Positions 1 to 5,296 of a stretch of 6,514 bases of DNA are shown piece after piece. The notes under the pieces are model-generated. The model saw only the letters and a list, made by a program, of their open reading frames with translations, was not told the origin of the DNA and did not search any database. Origin of the DNA: Oscillospiraceae bacterium (GTDB lineage Bacteria > Bacillota > Clostridia > Oscillospirales > Ruminococcaceae); contig JAQXFT010000042.1 of the NCBI GenBank assembly GCA_029005335.1, forward strand, positions 1 to 6,514. Reading direction: 5' to 3'. Positions within the stretch are counted from its first letter, which is position 1; every line of letters begins with the position of its first letter. The position numbers were made by a program, and so were the translations under genes.

Positions 1-65
1 TGATTCTTGTCGAACATGACAACGCTTTTATTAAAAACGTGTGCGACAATATCATAAATCTTTAA
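1..65 (+). CDS. ABC ATPase C-terminus, probably ABC-F type (partial)
   Basis: Only the last 20 full codons and a TAA stop are in the window; the frame enters from the left edge (bases 1-2 complete a codon). The tail reads ILVEHDNAFIKNVCDNIINL. The VEHD stretch fits the H-loop (switch histidine) of ABC ATPases, and the following pattern of aromatic, Val and 'D-I-I-x-L' is what ABC-F proteins and some other soluble ABC ATPases carry at this point. ABC-F proteins act on ribosomes in translation rescue or antibiotic resistance, but so short a tail cannot show which. No terminator is seen between this stop and the next gene, so transcripts may run on into it. Confidence 0.6.
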   Translation, partial: ILVEHDNAFIKNVCDNIINL

Positions 66-73
66 ATTACTTG

Positions 74-102
74 TTGACATAATACGGAAAATATGATAAT
101 AT
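74..102 (+). promoter_or_regulatory. Sigma-A-type promoter for the zinc-ribbon membrane protein
   Basis: A perfect TTGACA at 74-79, a 17-bp spacer, and TAATAT at 97-102, preceded by TG at 94-95, giving an extended -10. Transcription would start near 109, leaving a leader of about 29 nt that carries the AGGGGG ribosome binding site at 122-127. Confidence 0.8.
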
Positions 103-137
103 AATATAAATGATTAATTTCAGGGGGATTTTTTATA

Positions 138-716
138 ATGAAATACTGTAAATATTGCGGTGCGGAAATTCCGGACGGCGGAATATGTACCTGTGCTGAG
201 GCTCAGAATGAAGCTGTTTCTTCAAAGGCTTCTTCCGGAAAAAGCGTAATAATTTATGGAGTTGTTATAGTTTCTGTTATAATTATAGCTATCGGACTTT
301 TCAGCTCTTTTATGGGAGGAGGATATAAAAAGCCGGTTGACCTTTTCTTCAAAGGCTTCAATAAGTGCGATTCCAGTATGATTGCAAAATCACTTCCAGA
401 GAGTTCCGCTGATGAATTTGAAAAGCAGATGAGTGATGAAGGCCTCGAAACCATTATAAATATACTCGAGGCAGGATATGGTGAGAGTCTGAAAATATCA
501 TATGATATTGAGGATAAAAAATCACTTGGCAAGGACAAGATAAAATCTCTTGAAACATCAACAAAGCTTGATATCAAAAAAGCTTATAATCTCACCATTG
601 AAATAGAATTCAAGGGCAAAAAAAATGACAAGGAAACTACCACTAATCTTACTGTTGCAAAAATCAAGGGTGAGGGCTGGAAGCTTCTCGGAGACGTAAC
701 ATCATTGCTGGGCTGA
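138..716 (+). CDS. Zinc-ribbon single-pass membrane protein with extracytoplasmic domain
   Basis: A 192-residue protein of unknown function. The N-terminus (residues 3-19) has Cys4, Cys7, Cys17 and Cys19, a short zinc-ribbon-like motif in which the second pair is CxC rather than the usual CxxC. A Ser/Lys-rich hinge leads to one strong membrane helix at about 36-58 (VIIYGVVIVSVIIIAIGLF). The remaining ~130 residues are Lys/Glu-rich and should lie outside the cell. Their opening (KKPVDLFFKGFNKCDSSMI) and the later beta-strand pattern ending in GEGWKLL resemble the NTF2-like/DUF4878-type domains common in Firmicute lipoproteins and membrane proteins; this resemblance is by eye only. The start is fixed by AGGGGG ten bases upstream and by the promoter at 74-102. 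The gene is monocistronic, ending in the terminator at 721-760. A sensing or envelope role is plausible but not shown. Confidence 0.85.
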   Translation: MKYCKYCGAEIPDGGICTCAEAQNEAVSSKASSGKSVIIYGVVIVSVIIIAIGLFSSFMGGGYKKPVDLFFKGFNKCDSSMIAKSLPESSADEFEKQMSDEGLETIINILEAGYGESLKISYDIEDKKSLGKDKIKSLETSTKLDIKKAYNLTIEIEFKGKKNDKETTTNLTVAKIKGEGWKLLGDVTSLLG

Positions 717-720
717 AATA

Positions 721-760
721 AAAAAATCCCGTCAGAGAAATCTGACGGGAAATTTTTTTA
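721..760. terminator. Bidirectional rho-independent terminator between convergent genes
   Basis: TCCCGTCAGA (727-736) pairs perfectly with TCTGACGGGA (741-750) around a GAAA tetraloop, giving a 10-bp stem. AAAAAA lies on the left and TTTTTTT (753-759) on the right, so a U-tract follows the hairpin on either strand. It ends the plus-strand zinc-ribbon gene (stop at 716) and the minus-strand acidic gene (stop at 765). Confidence 0.93.
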
Positions 761-764
761 GAAA

Positions 765-1085
765 TTATTCTTCTGTTTTTTCTTCAGCAGGAGTTTCTTC
801 AACAGGAACTTCTTCTGCAGGAGCTTCTTCTTCCTCAGGAGCTTCCTCAGATTTTTCTTCAACCTTGACTTCAACAGTCTCATCATTTTCTTCAGCAGGG
901 ATAACTACTTCGAGTTCATCATCAGCACAGCAGTCGGTTTCAAAATCGTAATCGTCGAAATCGTCATCGAAATCGTCGTCACTGTACTTGCAGCAGGAGG
1001 ACTTTTTGCCGAAAATCTTGAAGACAGCTACAGCGGCAAGTGCAATTGCACCTATAGTCAGAGCCATGATAGAAAATTTTTTCAT
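765..1085 (-). CDS. Small membrane-anchored, highly acidic protein of unknown function
   Basis: A 106-residue protein that I do not recognise. After MKK comes one hydrophobic helix (about residues 4-23), then a basic patch (K23, K27, K28). Residues 36-51 hold ten Asp with spaced Phe/Tyr (SDDDFDDDFDDYDFETD) and are bracketed by Cys-Cys pairs at 31-32 and 52-53. The tail from about 65 is a low-complexity Glu/Pro/Ala/Val region built from loose repeats such as EEAP, AEEVPVEE and TPAEE. About a third of all residues are acidic (36 Asp+Glu against 9 Lys). The start at 1085 is chosen because GAGGA lies five bases upstream and because the longer open frame to 1187 would run through this gene's own promoter. 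It lies downstream of rsmE and ends at the shared terminator. The acidic tail is probably disordered; cation binding is possible but unproven. Confidence 0.75.
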   Translation of the reverse strand: MKKFSIMALTIGAIALAAVAVFKIFGKKSSCCKYSDDDFDDDFDDYDFETDCCADDELEVVIPAEENDETVEVKVEEKSEEAPEEEEAPAEEVPVEETPAEEKTEE

Positions 1086-1090
1086 TTTAT

Positions 1091-1095
1091 TCCTC
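1091..1095 (-). promoter_or_regulatory. Ribosome binding site that decides the acidic-protein start
   Basis: On the minus strand GAGGA stands five bases before the ATG at 1085-1083. A second in-frame ATG (1097-1095) overlaps this site and has only a poorly spaced GGAG before it, so the MKKFS start is preferred. Confidence 0.7.
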
Positions 1096-1101
1096 ATTTC
1101 T

Positions 1102-1135
1102 CCGCAAGAATAAATTTTTTTAAAGATGCTTGCGG
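1102..1135 (-). promoter_or_regulatory. Inverted repeat in the leader of the acidic-protein mRNA
   Basis: In minus-strand sense CCGCAAG (1135-1129) can pair perfectly with CTTGCGG (1108-1102) across an AU-rich 20-nt loop. The structure would lie in the ~67-nt leader, ending seven bases before the GAGGA ribosome binding site. A competing short hairpin (GATG at 1140-1137 with CATC) overlaps the first arm. Seven base pairs with a long loop is only modestly stable, so a role in mRNA stability or initiation is a guess. Confidence 0.35.
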
Positions 1136-1158
1136 TCATCTGAAAAAACCATAGATAT

Positions 1159-1187
1159 ATTATATCACATAAAGACTGTAAGTTCAA
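1159..1187 (-). promoter_or_regulatory. Promoter for the acidic membrane protein
   Basis: Minus strand: TTGAAC (1187-1182), a 17-bp spacer, and a perfect TATAAT (1164-1159) preceded by TGA (1167-1165), an extended -10. It begins five bases past the rsmE stop. Expected transcription start is near 1152, giving a leader of about 67 nt. Confidence 0.8.
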
Positions 1188-1191
1188 TACC

Positions 1192-1923
1192 TTATATATT
1201 TTTTGTTAAAAACATCAAAATTGAAAGGGCTGTTATTGGTGCAGTTTCACAACGCAGTATTCTTTTTCCCAGCCATACGGATTCAGTATTCGGATTCATC
1301 ATAGCGGACTGAACTTCGTCATATTCAAATCCTCCCTCACTTCCGACAACGATTCCGATATTTTTTATTCCGTGCAAATCGACTTCCGAGAAATTTTTTC
1401 CGCCGTTTTCATAGAGGAATATTATTTTATCCTGAAGCGACATATCCCTGAGAGCTGTTTTATAATTTATTATCGGCATTACCTGCGGAATTATTCCCCG
1501 TCCGGACTGCTTTGAAGCCTCCTCGGAAATTTTGTTGAGGCGGACAAGCTTTTTTGCAAAATCCTTTTCGTCAGGGCGTGAAACACATCTTTTTGAGATA
1601 AACGGAACTATACGCTTCACACCGAGTTCGACAGATTTCTGTATAATAAATTCGAGCTTGTCAAGCTTCGGGACAGCCTGATAAAGCGTTACATTTATAT
1701 CGGGTTCTGCTTCACACGGAACAGCCTGAATAAGCTCCAGCCTGACTTCTTCATCTGATATTGACATTATTTTACAGTTATAATCAATGCTGTTGCAGCA
1801 AAGAGTAAGAGGGTCGCCGGTTTTCATACGGAGCGAACGCCCGATATGACGGGCATCGCCTCCTGTTATTATGATATTGTTTTCGTTGACATAGTCAGTA
1901 AAAAATCTTGGCAACAGTCGCAC
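1192..1923 (-). CDS. rsmE: 16S rRNA (uracil-1498-N3)-methyltransferase RsmE
   Basis: RsmE uses S-adenosylmethionine to methylate N3 of U1498 in 16S rRNA of the assembled 30S subunit, in the cytoplasm. The 243-residue product has the family's usual length and order: an N-terminal PUA-like RNA-binding part (about 1-72, with PRFF at 5-8 and HIGRSLRMK at 26-34), then a SPOUT/trefoil-knot methyltransferase domain with KLDKLEFIIQKSVELGV, EASKQSGR (135-142), the SAM-site GSEGGF (194-199) and the signature LGKRILRCETAPI (218-230). The start is unsure: the frame opens with GTG at 1923-1921, but TTG at codon 4 (1914-1912) would give MPRFF, a more typical family N-terminus. Neither has a clear ribosome binding site. 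It follows the cellulase stop by only 18 nt with no promoter or terminator between, suggesting co-transcription and perhaps translational coupling. Confidence 0.95.
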   Translation of the reverse strand: MRLLPRFFTDYVNENNIIITGGDARHIGRSLRMKTGDPLTLCCNSIDYNCKIMSISDEEVRLELIQAVPCEAEPDINVTLYQAVPKLDKLEFIIQKSVELGVKRIVPFISKRCVSRPDEKDFAKKLVRLNKISEEASKQSGRGIIPQVMPIINYKTALRDMSLQDKIIFLYENGGKNFSEVDLHGIKNIGIVVGSEGGFEYDEVQSAMMNPNTESVWLGKRILRCETAPITALSILMFLTKNI

Positions 1924-1941
1924 ATTCTTTCATGATTATTT

Positions 1942-4047
1942 TTAAAGCTCAGTAATAATATTTGCGAGATACTGCTGAATCATAAGGATATCTCCTGCTG
2001 TAAGACCGTCTCCCGTATTCTGAACGTCTCCGGCGATAATAGCCTCACTTGAGAGCGGATTATTTTTGCTGTCACCAACATATGCGGAAATGGCAACAAC
2101 ATCTGCGATTTCAACCGCATCGTTATTATTTACATCGCCTTTTTTGTATTGATTCGGACTGCTTGGCTCTGTAGTGGTGGGATTACTATTTTCCTCAACG
2201 CTTACGACTTCAGATATATTTCCGTTCTGGGTTTTTACAGTCAGTATGATGTTATCGCCTGCACTGAAGCTTCCGAATGAATAATGCAGCCAGTCGTGTT
2301 CAAATGTGTATTCAGTTCCGTCGATTACAATACTTTTTTCATCAATTGAATCAATAACACCTGATATTACAATCTGACCGTCCGGAACAGATGTTGTAAT
2401 CTGCGGAGATGTTTCTGTAGGTTTTGCTGTTGCAGTTGCAATTGTTGTAGTTGTCGTTGTTTCTGAAGTGGTAGTAACCGGTGCAGTAGTTTCTGTAGGC
2501 TTTATATTTGATGAACCGCCGTTGAATACATAGTTTTCATCAATTTCGCTTGCATTGGCTATTACGTCATCAAGTGCCGAAGCATCACCGCCATAGAGAT
2601 TTACAAGACCTGCACACGCAAGTGCAAAACAGCTGTTGTAATCAAGAGCCGGTTCTGTGAACTGATATTCTTTAGTAGTATCGAGATAATTTCCGCTTGA
2701 ATCATCACCGCCGACGAGCATACCATAGTTTGTATATTTAGCAGCTGTATCAGCGTTAGCGTCACCATTCTGACCAGGAGTATCACCATTGCCAGGGTTA
2801 GCAGCTCTGTGATGTATATGAGTAGGCCACTTGTCGCCATAGCCTATGAGGAAGCTGTAACCTCTTGAATTATTTCCAAGGATATGGTCCATCTGATATT
2901 TTGCACCCTGTGCATATGTTGATGAAGCATCACCGTTTGCAAGTCCGAGAGCTACCATCTGCAAAGCACAGTTATATCTTGATGCACCCCAGCCGGCTGC
3001 ATTGTATGAGCTTGTCGGACAACCGCCCTTATTATTAAGTTCAAACTGCATTTCCTTTGAGAATGAAGAATCACCGGTAATCTTGTACATCATAGTAGCA
3101 TAGCCAGCCCATACCTTATCCCAGCTATAGAGATGATAGTCATAATACTGGTCATTGTAGCAGCCGTCCTTAGTCGGCTTATATGACGGGAGTGAACCCT
3201 CTCCGTTAAGATAGAACCATGCCTGAGCGAGAGCCATTTCGTCCTGATACATTGTATCTGTACCATACATACTTCCCATTCCGGCAGTTTCATTTCCTGT
3301 ATATTTATTTCCGAAATCATATATAGCTTTTGCATATTTAAGGCACTGTGCAGAGTAATCGGGGTCGGAATCCTTTAATACATATGCAGTTCCGGCAAGT
3401 GCGGAAGCCATTTCTCCGCAGACAACAGAATTGTTGTTTGATGAACTCATCCAGTATGTCTTTCTGTCATAGGTCTGAATCTCCGGAGACTGCCAGTATG
3501 AGTGGTCTGAATCATCTGAAACGTTATAGCAGATTGTAGCGACAGTACCGTCATCATTCAGGAAAGTAGTTTTCATAAGATAGTTGGAAATCTTTTTGAG
3601 TATTTCAAAGAGGTGGTCTTCACAGCCTGCCTTTTCGTAAGCACCTTCATTGAGATAATAGGACATTGCAAGCGATGAACCGGCAAAACCGTTTGTAAGG
3701 TGAAATTTAACGTGGTCGCCTGCATCGTGATAACCTCCGCTTATGTCAACGTATCCGTCACCGTCGGGGTCTACTATTGATGTATAGGCTGAATTGAAGT
3801 TTACGGCATTTGAAAGTGAAGCCTTAGCATCATATGTATGACAATTGCCTCTCCATGTAAGGGGGTTATCGTCTACTTCTGTACCACATTCATTTGAATC
3901 AAAAAAGTAGAGTGACATTGCAAGTGCCTCAGCATAGTTTTCATCTCCGGTAGCATATGAAGCCGGAGCTACTGTTGTTGAGCATACAGAAGCTGAAAGC
4001 ATTAATGAGCTTAAAACAGCGGACAGAGCCTTTTTCATTTTCTTCAT
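1942..4047 (-). CDS. Secreted family 9 endoglucanase with C-terminal dockerin (cellulosomal)
   Basis: A 701-residue exported enzyme expected to cleave beta-1,4-glucan (cellulose) and attach through its dockerin to a cohesin-bearing scaffoldin. Order of parts: a signal peptide (MKKMKK, hydrophobic core to about 26, likely cleavage after the S-Y-A at 30-32); a GH9 catalytic domain about 37-487; a Thr/Pro linker about 511-556; a small beta-rich module about 557-617 that I cannot name; a second short linker 618-634; and a dockerin 635-700. GH9 landmarks are HDAGDHVKF (107-115, with Asp108/Asp111 as the base pair of aspartates), the substrate-site HHR (412-414) and FTEPALDYN (463-471, with Glu465 as catalytic acid). 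There is no CBM or Ig-like domain next to the catalytic domain. The dockerin has two Ca-binding loops, at Asp638-Asp649 and Asp674-Asp686; the second (DVQNTGDGLTAGD) carries one extra residue, as I recall for Ruminococcus dockerins. The ATG has GAGAGGA about ten bases upstream. Confidence 0.96.
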   Translation of the reverse strand: MKKMKKALSAVLSSLMLSASVCSTTVAPASYATGDENYAEALAMSLYFFDSNECGTEVDDNPLTWRGNCHTYDAKASLSNAVNFNSAYTSIVDPDGDGYVDISGGYHDAGDHVKFHLTNGFAGSSLAMSYYLNEGAYEKAGCEDHLFEILKKISNYLMKTTFLNDDGTVATICYNVSDDSDHSYWQSPEIQTYDRKTYWMSSSNNNSVVCGEMASALAGTAYVLKDSDPDYSAQCLKYAKAIYDFGNKYTGNETAGMGSMYGTDTMYQDEMALAQAWFYLNGEGSLPSYKPTKDGCYNDQYYDYHLYSWDKVWAGYATMMYKITGDSSFSKEMQFELNNKGGCPTSSYNAAGWGASRYNCALQMVALGLANGDASSTYAQGAKYQMDHILGNNSRGYSFLIGYGDKWPTHIHHRAANPGNGDTPGQNGDANADTAAKYTNYGMLVGGDDSSGNYLDTTKEYQFTEPALDYNSCFALACAGLVNLYGGDASALDDVIANASEIDENYVFNGGSSNIKPTETTAPVTTTSETTTTTTIATATAKPTETSPQITTSVPDGQIVISGVIDSIDEKSIVIDGTEYTFEHDWLHYSFGSFSAGDNIILTVKTQNGNISEVVSVEENSNPTTTEPSSPNQYKKGDVNNNDAVEIADVVAISAYVGDSKNNPLSSEAIIAGDVQNTGDGLTAGDILMIQQYLANIITEL

Positions 4048-4094
4048 AAAAAATCAATCCTCTCTCATTCTGGTAAAAACCGATATATATTTTT

Positions 4095-4103
4095 ATTATA
4101 TCA
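4095..4103 (-). promoter_or_regulatory. Proximal extended -10 promoter of the cellulase
   Basis: On the minus strand TGA (4103-4101) precedes a perfect TATAAT (4100-4095). No good -35 lies 16-18 bases upstream, so it would depend on the extended -10. It would start near 4088 and give a leader of about 40 nt. Confidence 0.55.
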
Positions 4104-4146
4104 TATCTGTGATTCAAAATGTTGATATTTTATGAACAAAATATGA

Positions 4147-4175
4147 ATTATACTGAAAATCTGCATTTTCATCAA
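4147..4175 (-). promoter_or_regulatory. Distal promoter of the cellulase
   Basis: Minus strand: TTGATG (4175-4170), a 17-bp spacer, then a perfect TATAAT (4152-4147). The start would be near 4140, about 93 nt before the cellulase ATG. The spacer is almost filled by the dyad at 4154-4171. Confidence 0.6.
4154..4171. promoter_or_regulatory. Candidate operator: 18-bp dyad inside the distal cellulase promoter
   Basis: TGAAAAT (4154-4160), a 4-bp centre, and ATTTTCA (4165-4171) form a perfect 7-bp-arm palindrome. It fills the spacer of the distal promoter and overlaps the last two bases of its -35. Size and symmetry suit a dimeric regulator such as a LacI/CcpA- or GntR-type repressor; the centre lacks the CG of a classic cre site. 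AT-rich arms make chance occurrence possible. Confidence 0.45.
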
Positions 4176-4208
4176 ATTATTAATATATGATTTGTGCAGA
4201 ATATACAT

Positions 4209-4240
4209 AAAAAAATCAGCTGTTTATGCAAACGGCCGAT
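4209..4240 (-). terminator. Rho-independent terminator after the small membrane protein gene
   Basis: In minus-strand sense, 4240-4230 pairs with 4225-4215 around a GCAT loop: eleven positions with one G-U wobble and one mismatch, followed by seven T (4215-4209). It closes the gene whose stop is at 4248 and isolates it from the cellulase promoters just downstream. Confidence 0.8.
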
Positions 4241-4247
4241 TCGTAAA

Positions 4248-4523
4248 TTATAAGTTTTTTTTGCTGTCATTACCGGATTTTTTTTCGGGAAGGTCATAAA
4301 TGCTTTTTACCTCGTGGGTGCGGTCGTCTGATGTTTTTTCAGGGCGGTGCTTTTCTATGAATTTATCTGTATACTTTGCAATTTTCGGGGTAAGCTCTGC
4401 GAGAAGGTATATTATAAACATTACAAATACCATTCCTATACCGAATTTTATTATAGTTGATACTTCTATAGTCATACCCTCAGCTGTCTGCTTTACTGCC
4501 TGAGTAACTGTTTCTGTAAGCAT
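4248..4523 (-). CDS. Small single-pass membrane protein, faintly OadG-like
   Basis: A 91-residue protein with a short N-terminal segment, one strong membrane helix (about 23-44, IIKFGIGMVFVMFIIYLLAEL) and a charged, Lys/Glu/Asp-rich, probably cytoplasmic tail. The G-x-G-M-V-F motif followed by an aliphatic run recalls gamma subunits of sodium-pumping decarboxylases (OadG family). However, no decarboxylase subunits are nearby and the match is weak, so the product is best called hypothetical. The ATG has GGAGG nine bases upstream and a consensus promoter, and the gene ends in its own terminator, so it is a real, single-gene unit transcribed divergently from the CarD-family gene. Confidence 0.72.
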   Translation of the reverse strand: MLTETVTQAVKQTAEGMTIEVSTIIKFGIGMVFVMFIIYLLAELTPKIAKYTDKFIEKHRPEKTSDDRTHEVKSIYDLPEKKSGNDSKKNL

Positions 4524-4558
4524 TTTAAAAATTCCTCCGGAAAATTTCTGTACTTATA

Positions 4559-4587
4559 ATTATAGTATGATTCAGCGAAAATGTCAA
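4559..4587 (-). promoter_or_regulatory. Consensus promoter for the small membrane protein gene
   Basis: Minus strand: perfect TTGACA (4587-4582), a 17-bp spacer and perfect TATAAT (4564-4559). This is the only full-consensus promoter in the window and predicts strong expression. The start would be near 4552, with a ~29-nt leader holding GGAGG. Confidence 0.88.
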
Positions 4588-4647
4588 TATGTGCATTATT
4601 GTTGTTTTACCGGACAAATTTTATTGTTTATTTTGTTTAAAAAGCCT

Positions 4648-4677
4648 ATGACAATTTCTGAAAATTTGTGTTATAAT
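4648..4677 (+). promoter_or_regulatory. Promoter for the CarD-family gene
   Basis: ATGACA at 4648-4653, an 18-bp spacer and TATAAT at 4672-4677 with TG at 4669-4670 (extended -10). The start would be near 4684. It is divergent from the 4559-4587 promoter, with about 60 bp between the two -35 boxes. Confidence 0.72.
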
Positions 4678-4698
4678 TATATACAGAAAATAATAAAC

Positions 4699-4703
4699 GG
4701 AGG
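4699..4703 (+). promoter_or_regulatory. Ribosome binding site that decides the CarD-family start
   Basis: GGAGG ten bases before the ATG at 4714. The frame is open back to 4567, but an earlier start would precede the promoter and has no ribosome binding site. Confidence 0.8.
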
Positions 4704-4713
4704 TATTTTTTAT

Positions 4714-5220
4714 ATGAAGTTTGAAAACGGTACAAATGTTGTATACAGAAATGTTGGTGTATGCACGGTTGAAGACATCGAAACAAGGAGCTTTGACGGC
4801 GAAAACAATGTGGAATACTATAAGCTCAGACCTGTTTCAAAAAGTTCATCGGTATACTATATTCCTGTTGAAAAATCCGGAGAACAGCTCAGGGTGCTTT
4901 TTTCCAGAGACGAAATAAACAGCCTCATAGACAGTATAAAGGGCGAAGCCGGTATATGGATTGCAAACAGCCGTGAAAGGCGTCTGGAGTTCAATAAAAT
5001 TCTCCACAGTGATGACTATAAATCCATAATCAAAATGACAAAAGCCTTGTATAATCAGCAGTTGGAAAAGCAGAAGCATAACGGACATCTTTCATCATCT
5101 GATGAAATGATTCTGACCTCCGCTGAAAATCTCATGTTTCAGGAGTTTGCAACTGTTCTCGGAATTGAAAGGAATGAAGTAAGAAACTACATAATTAACA
5201 GAACTGAACAGCAGAGTTAA
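4714..5220 (+). CDS. CarD/CdnL-family RNA polymerase-binding transcription regulator
   Basis: A 168-residue cytoplasmic protein. Proteins of this family bind the RNA polymerase beta subunit and DNA near the -10 region and alter open-complex stability. Residues 1-60 match the CarD_CdnL_TRCF RNAP-interaction domain: F-x-N-G-T-NVVY, GVCTVEDIE (15-23), then EYYKLRPVSKSSSVYYIPVE (34-53) and LRVLFS. The rest is the helical DNA-binding part: WIANSRERRLEFNKILHSDD, TKALYNQQ, LSSSDEMILTSAENLMFQEFA and IERNEVRNYI, following the usual order. Trp82 may correspond to the Trp that wedges at the transcription bubble in actinobacterial CarD; that is an inference. Length is typical. No terminator is seen before the kinase gene 76 bp downstream, so some co-transcription is likely. 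Confidence 0.9.
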   Translation: MKFENGTNVVYRNVGVCTVEDIETRSFDGENNVEYYKLRPVSKSSSVYYIPVEKSGEQLRVLFSRDEINSLIDSIKGEAGIWIANSRERRLEFNKILHSDDYKSIIKMTKALYNQQLEKQKHNGHLSSSDEMILTSAENLMFQEFATVLGIERNEVRNYIINRTEQQS

Positions 5221-5230
5221 AAAATTTCTG

Positions 5231-5259
5231 TTTACTTTTTCCGGATTCTGTGATATAAT
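5231..5259 (+). promoter_or_regulatory. Promoter for the cytidylate kinase-like gene
   Basis: TTTACT (5231-5236), a 17-bp spacer and perfect TATAAT (5254-5259), with TGA immediately before it (extended -10). The 12-mer TGTGATATAATA also occurs in the acidic-protein promoter. Start near 5266; GGGAGG at 5283-5288 is eight bases before the ATG. Confidence 0.75.
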
Positions 5260-5296
5260 AAGTATATGGAATATTTTTCTCAGGGAGGTATATTTT

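Noticed and set aside
254..577. Antisense open frame of 107 codons within the zinc-ribbon gene
   Set aside because: It lies wholly inside a well-supported gene, has no ribosome binding site or promoter, and its translation looks like a shadow of Lys/Glu-rich coding sequence.
1086..1187. Longer acidic-protein frame starting at 1187
   Set aside because: It overlaps the -35, the -10 and the expected transcription start, and has no ribosome binding site; the ATG at 1085 has both a good site and a sensible membrane-protein N-terminus.
1931..1933. ATG at 1933-1931 as the rsmE start, or a sign of a frameshift in rsmE
   Set aside because: It is out of frame with rsmE and stops after 12 codons; the rsmE frame itself is complete from PRFF onward, so no frameshift is needed.
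2601..3539. Open frames inside the cellulase gene (2601-2840 and 3090-3335 minus; 3348-3539 plus)
   Set aside because: All lie within the GH9 catalytic domain in other frames, without ribosome binding sites or recognisable protein motifs.
4154..4171. Classic CcpA cre site in the cellulase promoter
   Set aside because: The arms are symmetric but the central CG and flanking bases of the cre consensus are missing, so it is reported only as an operator of unknown regulator.
4567..4713. Upstream extension of the CarD-family frame (start at 4567)
   Set aside because: It would begin before the gene's own promoter and lacks a ribosome binding site; the added 49 residues do not fit the family, whereas the start at 4714 has GGAGG and begins at the conserved domain.
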